The position numbers and the translations under genes are program-made. The notes under the pieces were generated by a model. The model saw only the letters and a program-made list of their open reading frames with translations. It did not search any database and was not told where the DNA came from. Source: Streptomyces sp. (GTDB taxonomy: Bacteria > Actinomycetota > Actinomycetes > Streptomycetales > Streptomycetaceae). From it: a DNA stretch of 55,106 nucleotides. The stretch spans positions 1 through 55,106 of the forward strand of contig NZ_JAEKKT010000151.1 of NCBI RefSeq assembly GCF_019510245.1. Reading direction: 5' to 3'. Below are positions 31,416 through 40,261 of this stretch, in pieces (within the stretch, counting starts at the first letter, position 1; each line of letters opens with the position of its first letter).

Positions 31416-32890
31416 ACGGGGAGGAAGTTGATCGGGTGGCTGTCGGTCGCCCACAGGTACTGGACGGCGTACGCGCGCCAGGGGCGCCAGGCCGCCGCGC
31501 GGGCGGTGAGGGCGGCCGGGGTGCCGGGCAGGCCCAGCTCCTGGGCGGCCCGGCGGATTCCGAGGTCCGTGGGAAGGAAGGCGTCGGGGTCGCCGAGGGC
31601 GCGCATGGCGACGACGTCGACGGTCCAGGGACCGAAACCGGGGAGGGCGAGGAGGCGGGCGCGCGCCTCGGACCAGTCGCTCTCGACGCCCAGCTGGAGG
31701 GTGCCGTCGGCGAGTCGGCCGACGAGGGTGGTGAAGGTGGTACGGCGGGTGCGGGGCATCGCCAGGGAGTCCGGGTCCACGTCCGCGAGCGCCTCGGGGG
31801 ACGGGAAGAGATGGGTGAGGCCGCCCTCGGGATCGTCCACCGGGGTGCCGTGGGCGGTCACCAGGCGGGCCGCGTGGGTGCGGGCGGCGGCCGTGGAGAC
31901 CTGCTGGCCCAGCACGGCCCGGACGGCGAACTCCGCCTCGTCGACCGTGCGCGGTACCCGCCGCCCCGGTGCCTTGTCGACCAGCGGCGCCAGGAGGGGA
32001 TCGGTGCGCAGCTGGCCGTCGACGGCGACCGGGTCGGCGTCCAGGTCGAGCAGCCGCCGGCAGCGGCTGATGGCGACGGGCAGGTCGCGGAGGTCGCTGA
32101 GGGTGAGCCGGCAGGCGATGTGGTCGGGCTTCGGCGTGAGGGCGGCGATGCCGTGGCCGTAGGGCAGCCGCAGGGTCCGCCGGTAGGCGCCGTCCCGCCA
32201 CTCCTCCACGCCGGGAACGGCGGTGGCCGCGAGGTGGCCGAAGAGGTTGTCGGGGTTGAGGGGGGCGCGGAAGGGCAGCCGGAGGGTGAGCGTGCCGGGG
32301 GCGAGCCGAGCCGACCTGGGGCGGCGGTCGCGCAGTTCGGTCGGGGAGAGGGCGAAGACCTCGCGGACGGTGTCGTTGAAGGTGCGGATCGAGGAGAAGC
32401 CGGCCGCGAAGGCGATCTCCGCCATCGGCAGCGCGGTCGTCTCGACCAACAGGCGGGCGGTCTGGGCGCGTTGGGCCCGGGCGAGGGCCAGTGGTCCGGC
32501 GCCTAGCTCGGCGAGCAGTTGGCGTTCGACCTGCCGGGGGCTGTAGCCGAGGCGGGCGGCGAGGCCGGGGACGCCCTCGCGGTCCACGACCCCGTCGGCG
32601 ATCAGCCGCATGGCGCGGGCGACCAGGTCGGCGCGCTGGTTCCACTCCGGGGACCCGGGGCTGGTGTCGGGACGGCAGCGTTTGCAGGCCCGGAACCCGG
32701 CCTGCTGGCAGGCGGCCGCGCTCGGGTGGAACGTCATGTTCTCGGGTTTGGGCGGTACCACCGGGCAGCTGGGCCGGCAGTAGATGCGGGTGGTCAGGAC
32801 GGCGGTGAAGAACCAGCCGTCGAACCGCGCGTCCTTCGACTGCACGGCCCGTACGCAGTGCTCGCGGTCGAGGTGCATCCCTTTCTGCAT
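31412..32890 (-). CDS. Ada-AlkA fusion: DNA methylation response regulator and 3-methyladenine glycosylase
   Basis: A 492-residue bifunctional protein. Residues 1-80 are the Ada zinc domain with Cys38, Cys42, Cys69 and Cys72, the same numbering as E. coli Ada, which supports the ATG at 32890; Cys38 is the expected methylphosphotriester acceptor. Residues about 85-190 are an AraC-type helix-turn-helix (LAARLGYSPRQVERQL, IAFAAGFSSIRTF). Residues about 200-490 are an AlkA-type HhH-GPD glycosylase (LPGFGPWTVD, catalytic Asp in FLPTDLG). Methylated protein probably activates its own operon with ogt. A perfect inverted repeat lies just before the start. Confidence 0.93.
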   Translation of the reverse strand: MQKGMHLDREHCVRAVQSKDARFDGWFFTAVLTTRIYCRPSCPVVPPKPENMTFHPSAAACQQAGFRACKRCRPDTSPGSPEWNQRADLVARAMRLIADGVVDREGVPGLAARLGYSPRQVERQLLAELGAGPLALARAQRAQTARLLVETTALPMAEIAFAAGFSSIRTFNDTVREVFALSPTELRDRRPRSARLAPGTLTLRLPFRAPLNPDNLFGHLAATAVPGVEEWRDGAYRRTLRLPYGHGIAALTPKPDHIACRLTLSDLRDLPVAISRCRRLLDLDADPVAVDGQLRTDPLLAPLVDKAPGRRVPRTVDEAEFAVRAVLGQQVSTAAARTHAARLVTAHGTPVDDPEGGLTHLFPSPEALADVDPDSLAMPRTRRTTFTTLVGRLADGTLQLGVESDWSEARARLLALPGFGPWTVDVVAMRALGDPDAFLPTDLGIRRAAQELGLPGTPAALTARAAAWRPWRAYAVQYLWATDSHPINFLPV

Positions 32891-32894
32891 GGGT

Positions 32895-32926
32895 CCAGCA
32901 TCGGCCACCGGGGTGGCCGATGCTGG
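32895..32926. promoter_or_regulatory. Perfect inverted repeat before the Ada-AlkA gene
   Basis: Two perfect 15-base arms (32895-32909 and 32912-32926) separated by GG lie 5 to 36 bases before the Ada-AlkA start codon. It could be an operator for autoregulation or an mRNA hairpin that hides the start region. No clear ribosome site exists between it and the ATG. Confidence 0.6.
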
Positions 32927-32991
32927 CGGGAATCCGACACGAAGGTGCGCTGACCTCCGCAGCCCTGCGGTCCTCTTCTTCGGGACCGCCG

Positions 32992-33882
32992 TCAGGCGAA
33001 GTAGTGGTCCTGGTCGAGGTCGGCCAGCAGTCCCGGCTGCGCGGGCCGCCAGTCGTAGCGCTCGCGGGTGGCGGCGCCGGACGTGGGGTTGTCGTTCACG
33101 ACGAAGGCCGCCAGCCAGCCGAAGTGGCCGGCCGCCTCCTCCGGTGCGAGGGACACGACCGGCACGTCGAGGCGGCGGCCGACGATCTCGGTGATGTCGC
33201 GCAGCAGGACGCCCTCGTCGGCGACCGCGTGCAGCACGGCACCGGCCGGGGCCTGCTCCAGGGCCTTGCGGTAGAGGGTGGCGGCGTCGAAACGGTGCAC
33301 GGACGACCATCGGTTGGTGCCGTCACCCACGTACGCGGCGACACCCTTGTCGCGGGCGACGCCGATCAGGTGCGGGACGAAGGCATGGTCGCCGGCCCCG
33401 TGCACCTGCGGGAGCCGGATCGCCGAGACCCGTACCCCGCGGTCGGCCAGGGCCAGGGCGGCCCGCTCCGACTCGGCCCGGTGCGCGCCGGGCGCCGCCG
33501 GGTCGGACCCGTCGGCCTCGGTGCCGACCCGGCCCGGGGCGAGCAGGCCGGTCACGGAACTGATGACCAGGGGGCGGCCGGAGCCGGCGAGCGCGTCGCC
33601 GAAGGCGGCGAGGACCGCGAGTTCGGTGCGCAGGGCGCCGGGCATGTCGGAGAAGTCATGGTTGAAGCCCGTGTGCACCACCCCGTCCGTCGCGTCCGCC
33701 GCGACCCGCAGGCCGTCGACGTCGTTCAGGTCGCCGCGGTACGCCTCGGCTCCCACCTCCTTCAGGGCCGCCTCGGCCGCGTCCGAGCGGGCCAGGCCGA
33801 GCACCTGGTGGCCGGCGCCGAGCAGTTCGCGGACGACCGCGCTGCCGATGAACCCGGTGGCGCCGGTGACGAACACACGCAT
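32992..33882 (-). CDS. NAD(P)-dependent SDR / epimerase-like oxidoreductase
   Basis: A 296-residue extended or atypical short-chain dehydrogenase. TGATGFIGSAV at the N-terminus is the dinucleotide-binding motif and LARSDAAEAAL after strand 2 suggests NADP. The usual YxxxK pair is not evident; HRAESERAAL lies where it would be. GAGGTGA precedes the ATG at 33882. It is divergent from a LysR regulator, the classic target arrangement. Substrate unknown. Confidence 0.85.
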   Translation of the reverse strand: MRVFVTGATGFIGSAVVRELLGAGHQVLGLARSDAAEAALKEVGAEAYRGDLNDVDGLRVAADATDGVVHTGFNHDFSDMPGALRTELAVLAAFGDALAGSGRPLVISSVTGLLAPGRVGTEADGSDPAAPGAHRAESERAALALADRGVRVSAIRLPQVHGAGDHAFVPHLIGVARDKGVAAYVGDGTNRWSSVHRFDAATLYRKALEQAPAGAVLHAVADEGVLLRDITEIVGRRLDVPVVSLAPEEAAGHFGWLAAFVVNDNPTSGAATRERYDWRPAQPGLLADLDQDHYFA

Positions 33883-34043
33883 GACACATCACCTCAGGGG
33901 AGAGTGCGACTTCTTGGACGGCTTCAGCGTGCGCCCGGCCCCGGGGCAGGGTCCAAGACCTGTTCCGTACCCGGCGATGCCCGTCCGGTCATGACCGCAG
34001 CTCAGCGCCGCGGGAGCCAGGACGCCGGGAGTAGAGTCGAGGG

Positions 34044-34967
34044 GTGCCCGATTCCTTCGTACCGCCGGTGGACCTGGAGCTGCGCCTGGTGCGCTACTTC
34101 ACCGTGGTCGCCGAGGAGCTGCACTTCGGCCGTGCGGCCGACGCGTTGCATCTCGCGCAGCCGTCGCTGAGCCGTCAGATCCGGCGCCTGGAGCGGGAGC
34201 TGGGCGTCCGGCTGCTCGACCGCACCCCGCGCGGCACCCGGCTCACCGAAGCCGGGGAGATCTTCCTCCCGCAGGCCAGGGAGCTGCTGCGGACCGCCGC
34301 CCGGGCCGCCGCCAGCGCCCGCTCGGCCGCCGCGCACGGCCCGTTCACCGTCGGGTACACCACCCATCAGATCGTGACCCCGGCGGTACGCGAAGTGCGC
34401 CACCGCCACCCGCAGGCCGACGTCCGCACCCTGCACGTGGACTGGAACGAGCCGCGTGCCGCGCTGCTGGACCACCGGGTCGACGTGGTGGTGACCCGGT
34501 TCCTGTTCGCCGCCGACGGCCTGGACATCACGGTCCTCTACGACGAGCCGCGCGTTCTCCTGGTGCCGCTCGGTCACCGGCTGGCCGGACGGGAGTCGGT
34601 CACCCTGGCCGACTTCGCCGACGAGCCGCTCCCCCGCTTCACCGGCGCCGACCGGATCGGCGCGAATCCCCCCGGCCACACCAACCTGGGCGCTCTGGTG
34701 GAGACGCTGGAGGACAAGCTGGAGCTGGTGGCGAGCGGTGAGGTGGTGTCCCTGGCGCCGGCCGGGTTCGGTGGCAGCCTGCGACCCGACATCGTCGCCG
34801 TCCCGGTCGAGGACGCGGCCCCCCTCCAGGTGGTCCTCGCCACCCGGGCCGGGGGCCGGCATCCTCTGTTCCCGGCGTTCCGCCGCGCGGCGCAGACCCA
34901 TCTGATCCCCTCCGGCGCCACCACCGGGAGCGGGCGGCCGCACGCGGGGGCCGGGGCCGCTCGTTGA
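34044..34967 (+). CDS. LysR-family transcriptional regulator
   Basis: A 307-residue LysR regulator. The winged helix-turn-helix occupies residues 10-70 (YFTVVAEELHFGRAADAL, QPSLSRQIRRLE), followed by a periplasmic-binding-like effector domain. The GTG start at 34044 has TAGAGT (34032-34037) 6 bases before it, so it may be leaderless, though GAGGGG could serve as a ribosome site. The 161-base divergent region to the SDR gene holds an imperfect repeat (CAGGGTC...GACCTG near 33,946-33,961) that could be the LysR site. Regulation of the SDR gene is inferred from the divergent layout. Confidence 0.92.
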   Translation: MPDSFVPPVDLELRLVRYFTVVAEELHFGRAADALHLAQPSLSRQIRRLERELGVRLLDRTPRGTRLTEAGEIFLPQARELLRTAARAAASARSAAAHGPFTVGYTTHQIVTPAVREVRHRHPQADVRTLHVDWNEPRAALLDHRVDVVVTRFLFAADGLDITVLYDEPRVLLVPLGHRLAGRESVTLADFADEPLPRFTGADRIGANPPGHTNLGALVETLEDKLELVASGEVVSLAPAGFGGSLRPDIVAVPVEDAAPLQVVLATRAGGRHPLFPAFRRAAQTHLIPSGATTGSGRPHAGAGAAR

Positions 34968-35066
34968 GCGGAGCGGGGAGAGTCAGTCACAGAGCGCGAC
35001 CTCGGCAACGTCCCGCACGGGGTGGCCCGGGCGCTGCGCGAGGGAACCAGTGCCGGCGCGGATCAT

Positions 35067-35100
35067 CGTGCGGGACTCGGTCCGATCGGAGTCCCGCACG
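35067..35100. terminator. Bidirectional terminator hairpin
   Basis: Perfect 12-base arms CGTGCGGGACTC (35067-35078) and GAGTCCCGCACG (35089-35100) with a 10-base loop. It lies between the LysR gene and the convergent DUF7144 gene, so it can end both transcripts. The 157 bases between these genes hold nothing else. Confidence 0.8.
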
Positions 35101-35124
35101 CGGGGATGCGCACGCACCGGACCG

Positions 35125-35583
35125 TCAGGGCAGGTCCGCGCCCGTGCCCGTGCCCGTGTCCGCCGAGTCGTCGCCCCGCACCACGCAGAGCGCCCAGATG
35201 ATGAATCCGGACAGCGCGATCATCACGACGGACCAGACCGGGTAGTACGGCAGGGACAGGAAGTTGGCGATGATCACCAGCGCGGCGATGGCCACCCCGG
35301 CGCCGCGTGCCCACGCGGCCGGCTGGAAGAGGCCGATGCTGACGACCACGGCGATCACGCCCAGGACGAGGTGGATCCAGCCCCAGCTGGTGAGGTCGAA
35401 CTTGAACACGTAGTTCGGGGTCGTGACGAAGACGTCGTCCTGGGCGATCGCCATGATGCCCCGGAACACCGCGAGCAGTCCGGCGATCAGGAGCATGACG
35501 GCGGCGAAGGCGGTCAGGCCTCCGGCCCACGCCATCTTGGCGGTGTGCTGGCGCGGGTGGTGCGCGGGATGTGTGGCGGTCAT
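35125..35583 (-). CDS. DUF7144-type four-helix membrane protein
   Basis: A 152-residue protein with four hydrophobic segments (about 22-48, 65-90, 95-112, 115-138) and a polar, Gly/Thr/Asp-rich tail. TSWGWIHLVLG in the second segment is typical of this actinobacterial family of unknown function (DUF7144, recognised from memory). It follows a SHOCT-domain membrane protein by 33 bases on the same strand, and both lie downstream of a small protein and a LuxR-type regulator. An envelope role is likely; nothing more can be claimed. Confidence 0.85.
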   Translation of the reverse strand: MTATHPAHHPRQHTAKMAWAGGLTAFAAVMLLIAGLLAVFRGIMAIAQDDVFVTTPNYVFKFDLTSWGWIHLVLGVIAVVVSIGLFQPAAWARGAGVAIAALVIIANFLSLPYYPVWSVVMIALSGFIIWALCVVRGDDSADTGTGTGADLP

Positions 35584-35616
35584 ACGGCTGCCTCGATTCG
35601 TTCTCGGTGGGGGTGC

Positions 35617-36093
35617 TCAGCGCCCGTGGGCGGTGGGCACCGAGCCGGAGCCGGTGCGCTCGGCCGGCGGGTAGTCGCTCAGGACCAGTGCCTTGGCCTT
35701 GCGGAACTCCTCGTCCGAGATGTCACCGCGGGACTTCATCTCGGAGAGCCTGGCCAGTTCGTCGACGCTGCTGGTCTGGGCGGGGCCGCCCTTGGCGGTC
35801 TGCCGGATGTACGACTCGAACGCCTTCTGCTGGTCGCGGGCCTGGGCGATCTCGCGCTGCCCCATGCCCTTGCCGCGGGCGATCACGTAGACGAGAACGC
35901 CCAGGAAGGGGACCACGATGCACAGGGCCAGCCAGCCGGCCTTGGCCCAGCCGCCCATCGAGTCGTCGCGGAAGATGTCCACGATGACCCGGAACAGCAG
36001 GACGAGCCACATGATCCACAGGAAGAGCCACAACATCGTCCAGAAGGCGCTCAGCAGCGGATAGTCGTATGCGAGGTAGGTGTGCGCGCTCAT
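35617..36093 (-). CDS. SHOCT-domain membrane protein
   Basis: A 158-residue protein with two transmembrane segments in a PLDc_N-like region (about 13-35 and 50-70), a helical linker, and a C-terminal SHOCT domain (VDELARLSEMKSRGDISDEE, continuing to KALVL), a short oligomerization motif common in Gram-positive membrane proteins. It precedes the DUF7144 gene. The function is unknown. Confidence 0.88.
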   Translation of the reverse strand: MSAHTYLAYDYPLLSAFWTMLWLFLWIMWLVLLFRVIVDIFRDDSMGGWAKAGWLALCIVVPFLGVLVYVIARGKGMGQREIAQARDQQKAFESYIRQTAKGGPAQTSSVDELARLSEMKSRGDISDEEFRKAKALVLSDYPPAERTGSGSVPTAHGR

Positions 36094-36219
36094 GTACGTC
36101 CTCCGTCCACGGCGCCGGCCGGTCGGCCGGGCCCTGCCGTCCCAGCGTGCCCGCGGGGACGCCGGGGTTCCTCACCCGGTGCGGGTGATCGTGCTCCGTA
36201 TCCGGGAAGGCGGCCCTCC

Positions 36220-36417
36220 TCACTCCGGCAGCCGGCGCATCTCCACGACCCGCAGCCCCAGGGACAGGCAGCGGTTCAGCAGGCCGTACAGGTGCGCCTC
36301 GTCGACGACGGGACCGAACAGGACCGTCTCGCCGGAGATCGTCACGTGTTCCATCTCCGGGAAGGCCCGGGTCAGCGTCTCCGACATGGTCCCTTCGACG
36401 CGGATCTCGTAGCGCAT
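36220..36417 (-). CDS. Small conserved-looking protein, 65 residues
   Basis: A 65-residue protein starting MRYEIRVEG and ending VVEMRRLPE. GGGAG lies about 7 bases before the ATG at 36417; the longer frame upstream has no ribosome site. The alternating pattern suggests a small alpha/beta fold (ferredoxin-like), and VDEAHLYGLLNRCLSLGLRVVE reads like a helix-strand pair. It sits between the large LuxR-type regulator and two membrane proteins, all on one strand. I recognise no named family. Confidence 0.75.
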   Translation of the reverse strand: MRYEIRVEGTMSETLTRAFPEMEHVTISGETVLFGPVVDEAHLYGLLNRCLSLGLRVVEMRRLPE

Positions 36418-36532
36418 GAGCCGTCTCCCGCCGCGGGTCTGCTGCGGTCTGTCCGTCCCGTGATCCTGCCCCCGCGTCCGCCCGCCGGCCTCACCCGGCG
36501 CAGGTGAACCGGGCCGCGGCGGCCGGCAGCGG

Positions 36533-39184
36533 TCACAGCAGACCGCGCTCGCGTGCCCGGCGCACCGCATCGCCGCGCCGGCCCACGCCGAGTTTCCGGT
36601 AGATGCTCTTGAGGTGCGTCTTCACCGTGTTCACGGAGACGTACAGGTCGGCGGCGATCTCCTGCGTGGACATCATCTGCGCCAGCCGCCCGAGCACCTC
36701 GCGCTCGCGTCCGCTCAGCTCCTCGACGAGCAGCGGCGCAGGACCGGTGCCGGGGCCGTCGCCGTAGAGCCAGCAGGCGGCCAGTCCGTGCAGCGGCGGG
36801 CTGTCCAGGAGGCGGCGGATCTCCGGCCCGGCGTCGAGGAACGGGCGGCGCAGCCGGTCCCGGCGGGCCTCCAGGAGGGCCCTGGCGAGCAGCTTGCGGG
36901 CGGCGTCGCCGTCCCCCGCGCCGACCGCCGCGCGGGCCCGGACCAGGGTGGCCCGGACCGTGACGCCGGGACCGGTCTCGCCGTCCGCGCACAGCCGGTC
37001 GGCCGTCTCCAGGGCTTCCTCGCGGTGACCCGCGGCGAGCCGCGCCCACGCGACCTCCGCGGCGCACAGCGGACCGAGCGGGCCGTCGATCCCGTCCAGC
37101 ACCTCGACGGCGGTGGCGGGACGGCCCTCGGCGAGCAGGACGGCCGCGGCGGCCAGCGCCGCGTTCGCCCGCGACCAGGGCGAGGCCGCGTGCGTGCGGA
37201 CGGCCGCATCGGCCGCGTGCGCGGCGCCGGCCGGGTCGCCGAGGGCGAGCCGCAGCCGGCCCGTCACCAGGGCGCGGCCGGCCTCGGTCACCGGGTCGGG
37301 CGCGCCGGAGCCGGGGCCGGACTCGGCGGCCTCGGCCAGCAGGGCCCGGGCCCGCTCCAGCTCGTCGCGGTCGACGGCCACGGCGGCCAGCACCAGCTGG
37401 CCGAGCCCGGCGCCGGGGAACGGGCGTCCACCGCCGTTCCGGGTCGCGTCGGCCGCGGCCAGGGCCCGGCTCTCCGCGCGGTCGAGCCGGCCGTCGAAGT
37501 AGTCGATCAGCGCCAGGTGGCCGAGGCAGTCCTCCCGGGGCAGTTCGGTCAGGGCGTCACCGGGCAGTTCGGCCACCTCGGTCAGGGCGGCGCGCGCCGC
37601 GTCGAACCGCCCGGCCCAGACGCGGGCCGAGCCCAGGTGGGTGAGGAGGAGGGCGGTGATCTCCGGGTGCTTGGCGAGCAGGCGGGCGGGCACCTCGTGG
37701 CGCAGCCGGGCGGCCGCGGCCATCGCCTGCTCGGCGCGGCCCGGGGAACCGGTCAGCCGGGCCGCCAGAACCTCCAGGAGCGCGCAGCTCAGCCGGGCCG
37801 CGGCGGTCGTCGTACCGGTGGCCGGGCGCTCCTCGGCGCGGCCGAGGTGGGCCAGCCCGTGGTCGACGTCGTGCTCGGCCAGCTCGCGGGCCGCCCGCAC
37901 CAGGTCCACGGCGGCGCCGCAGGCCTCCGGGCCCATCGCGGCGAACAGCCCGGTGAGGTCGTCGCACGGACCGGCGAGGAACCGGCCGAGCGCCAGGTCG
38001 TCGACGAGAGCGCCCGCCGTGCACTCCCAGTCGCCCGCCGCCGCGCCGTGGGCCAGCGCCTCGGGGAGGGCGCCGTGGGCCCGCAGCCACCATGCGGCGC
38101 GCCGGTGCAGTTCGGGTACGAGTGCCGGGGAGCGCGCCCGCAGGTGGACCCGGAGGATCTCCCCGAACAGCGGATGCAGCCGGTACCAGGAGTGTCCGAG
38201 GTCCTCGACGAAGGCGTTCTGCCGGCACAGCCCGGCCAGCAGCGGACCGGCGCCGGGGCGGCCGGTCAGCGCCTCCGCGAGTTCGGGCCCGAACCGGTCC
38301 AGGACGCTGATCCGCAGCAGCAGGTCCTGCGTCTCGGGCGGCTGCCGTCCGACCACCTCGGCGAGGAGGAAGTCGGCGATGGTGCTGTGGCCGGCCTCGA
38401 ACTCCTTGAGGTACGTCTGCGGATCGGCGCTCTGCTGGGCGGCCAGGGCGCTCAGCCGCAGTCCGGCCGCCCAGCCCCGGGTGCGCTCCACCAGGGCGCG
38501 CGCGGCGTCGGCGGGCAGCCGCAGCCCGTGCCGGGCCAGCAGGTCGGCCGCCTCCTCGGGGGTGAAGGCCAGCTCGTCGTTCCTGATCTCGGTCATGGCC
38601 GCCGCCGCCCGGTAGCGGTGCAGGGGAAGCAGGGGCTCGGTGCGGGTGACGAGGATCAGCCGCAGTCCCCGGCCCGCGTGGTGCAGGACGAACTCCAGTT
38701 GCTCGGCGGTCTCCGGGGCGGTCAGCCGGTCGAACTCGTCCAGGACGAGGATCGCCGGCCGGTCGCGCCCGTTCAGCTCGTCGGCGAGGCGGGCCAGCAG
38801 CCGGTGGTCCACCCGGTGGAGGCCTCCGGGAGAGCCGCCGGTCCCGGCGGGCAACGGTGTTCCGGCGGTCTGCAGGGCGTGCAGCGCGTAGGCCCAGAAC
38901 ATGCCGGGTGCCTGGTCGGCCGCCTCGTGGGTGAGCCAGGCGACCGGTTGTCCGAGCCGGGCCGCCCAGTCGGCGACGAGGAGTGTCTTGCCGGCGCCGG
39001 CCGCCCCGTTGACCATGGTCAGCGGGGTGTCGAAGGCCTGGTCGAGGTGCGCGGTCAGCCTGGGTCTGCGGACGAAGACGGCGGGTCTGGCCGGCACCGC
39101 GAACCGGGTGCGCAGAAACGGCTCACCGAGGGGATCGGCGTATCCGAGGGCCGGTCCCCGTGCGCTGTCGTCCCTCGCGGCCAC
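36533..39184 (-). CDS. Large LuxR-family ATPase regulator (LAL / MalT-like)
   Basis: An 883-residue signal-transduction regulator. Near residue 60 is Walker A (GAAGAGKT), near 140 Walker B (ILVLDEFDRL); the middle is helical repeats of TPR type, and the last 65 residues form a LuxR helix-turn-helix (LSGREREVLGRLAQ, VSVNTVKTHLKSIYRKLG). A GTG at 39193 lies inside a perfect GGAGGTGATC ribosome site, so the GTG at 39184, 8 bases beyond the GGAGG core, is the true start. The downstream small protein and two membrane proteins may be its targets. It is 7.7 kb from the NRPS cluster, so control of the cluster is not implied. Confidence 0.92.
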   Translation of the reverse strand: MAARDDSARGPALGYADPLGEPFLRTRFAVPARPAVFVRRPRLTAHLDQAFDTPLTMVNGAAGAGKTLLVADWAARLGQPVAWLTHEAADQAPGMFWAYALHALQTAGTPLPAGTGGSPGGLHRVDHRLLARLADELNGRDRPAILVLDEFDRLTAPETAEQLEFVLHHAGRGLRLILVTRTEPLLPLHRYRAAAAMTEIRNDELAFTPEEAADLLARHGLRLPADAARALVERTRGWAAGLRLSALAAQQSADPQTYLKEFEAGHSTIADFLLAEVVGRQPPETQDLLLRISVLDRFGPELAEALTGRPGAGPLLAGLCRQNAFVEDLGHSWYRLHPLFGEILRVHLRARSPALVPELHRRAAWWLRAHGALPEALAHGAAAGDWECTAGALVDDLALGRFLAGPCDDLTGLFAAMGPEACGAAVDLVRAARELAEHDVDHGLAHLGRAEERPATGTTTAAARLSCALLEVLAARLTGSPGRAEQAMAAAARLRHEVPARLLAKHPEITALLLTHLGSARVWAGRFDAARAALTEVAELPGDALTELPREDCLGHLALIDYFDGRLDRAESRALAAADATRNGGGRPFPGAGLGQLVLAAVAVDRDELERARALLAEAAESGPGSGAPDPVTEAGRALVTGRLRLALGDPAGAAHAADAAVRTHAASPWSRANAALAAAAVLLAEGRPATAVEVLDGIDGPLGPLCAAEVAWARLAAGHREEALETADRLCADGETGPGVTVRATLVRARAAVGAGDGDAARKLLARALLEARRDRLRRPFLDAGPEIRRLLDSPPLHGLAACWLYGDGPGTGPAPLLVEELSGREREVLGRLAQMMSTQEIAADLYVSVNTVKTHLKSIYRKLGVGRRGDAVRRARERGLL

Positions 39185-39187
39185 AGA

Positions 39188-39197
39188 GATCACCTCC
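39188..39197 (-). promoter_or_regulatory. Start-deciding ribosome binding site
   Basis: GGAGGTGATC on the minus strand is fully complementary to the 3' end of 16S rRNA. It overlaps the upstream GTG (39193) and so assigns the start of the LuxR-type regulator to GTG 39184. Confidence 0.75.
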
Positions 39198-39267
39198 CGT
39201 GTCCGGTCGGCCGTGGCCGGCGCTCCGCACGATCAGGATCCCAGGGTTGCCGCCGCCGCGCAGGCCG

Positions 39268-40194
39268 TCAGGACGCCGGTGCTCCCGGGTCCCGGCGGGG
39301 CGGCGGGCTGCCGAGGCGGGTGGCGAGGAACGGCTCCTGGGCGATGACCGCGCCGGTGCAGACGCTGACGGTGGCGACCAGGCAGACCACGATCAGCCAG
39401 GACAGCAGCACGAACACCGAGCCCACGGGGCCGTACTCGCCCACGGTGCGCTCGAGCGTCAGCGGCATGTACAGCTGGGCCGTGGCGGCCAGGGCGGTGA
39501 GGGCGGCAGCCGTGATCAGGGCGCCGGGCAGCAGGGGTCGCCAGCTGATCCGGCCGCCGAGGAGCAGGTGCTGGGTCCACCACCACAGGCCGGTCTGGCA
39601 GACGAGGGTGACGGGGACGCCCAGCCAGAGGCCGAGGCCGAAGCCGTTGTGCAGGGTGCCTTCCAGGAGCAGGGCGCCGATCCACAGGGCGAGCCAGGCC
39701 ACCCAGCGCCAGGGCGCGATCCGGGTGCCGCCCCGGGGGAGCTGCCAGGCGCGCTTGCACAGCCGTTGCACGGCCCGGCTGACGGCGGTGGCCGAGATCA
39801 GCACCATGAGGACGCCGACCACGCCGGTGGTCTGCCGCAGGTCCTCGTTCGGGGGCTGCATCAGCTGCCGCATCCCGGTGTCGACCGGGCCGGACAGTCC
39901 GAACGCCGAGCGCAGCGAGTGCAGCAGCTGGTCCCGGACGACCGGTGGGGCGTACGCGGCGAAGACGAAGAGCAGCGGAACGGCGGTCAGGAAGCACTGG
40001 GCGGCCAGGCGGGTGGCGGTGTCGAAGATGTTCACGGAGACCAAGCGGTCGGCGAGGTGCGTGACGACCGGGAAGCGGGTCTCCGCCCGCCGGTGCGCGG
40101 CCTTCGCGGCGCCGACCAGGTGTACGGTCCGCTCGCGCCACCGGGACACACCGAACCGGGGCCCGGTGTGCGGCCTCCGCCCGGTGGTCGGCAT
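39268..40194 (-). CDS. YihY/BrkB-family membrane protein
   Basis: A 308-residue integral membrane protein of the YihY/virulence factor BrkB family with about six hydrophobic segments. RLAAQCFLTAVPLLFVFAAY near residue 60 and YGPVGSVFVLLSWL near residue 255 are characteristic. AAAGGAG lies 6 bases before the ATG at 40194. It is followed by the LuxR-type regulator gene on the same strand with a 73-base gap and preceded by a macrodomain gene. The function of the family in actinobacteria is not settled. Confidence 0.88.
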   Translation of the reverse strand: MPTTGRRPHTGPRFGVSRWRERTVHLVGAAKAAHRRAETRFPVVTHLADRLVSVNIFDTATRLAAQCFLTAVPLLFVFAAYAPPVVRDQLLHSLRSAFGLSGPVDTGMRQLMQPPNEDLRQTTGVVGVLMVLISATAVSRAVQRLCKRAWQLPRGGTRIAPWRWVAWLALWIGALLLEGTLHNGFGLGLWLGVPVTLVCQTGLWWWTQHLLLGGRISWRPLLPGALITAAALTALAATAQLYMPLTLERTVGEYGPVGSVFVLLSWLIVVCLVATVSVCTGAVIAQEPFLATRLGSPPPRRDPGAPAS

Positions 40195-40261
40195 CGCCTG
40201 CTCCTTTCCCTGCCGTCCAGGGTGCGGGGCGGGCGGTGCGACGGCACCCCGTGCCGTGCCG

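Noticed and set aside
36533..39184. The LAL-type regulator as the pathway regulator of the NRPS-PKS cluster
   Set aside because: It lies 7.7 kb beyond the cluster, past a transposase remnant and conserved housekeeping genes, and is followed by its own likely target genes.
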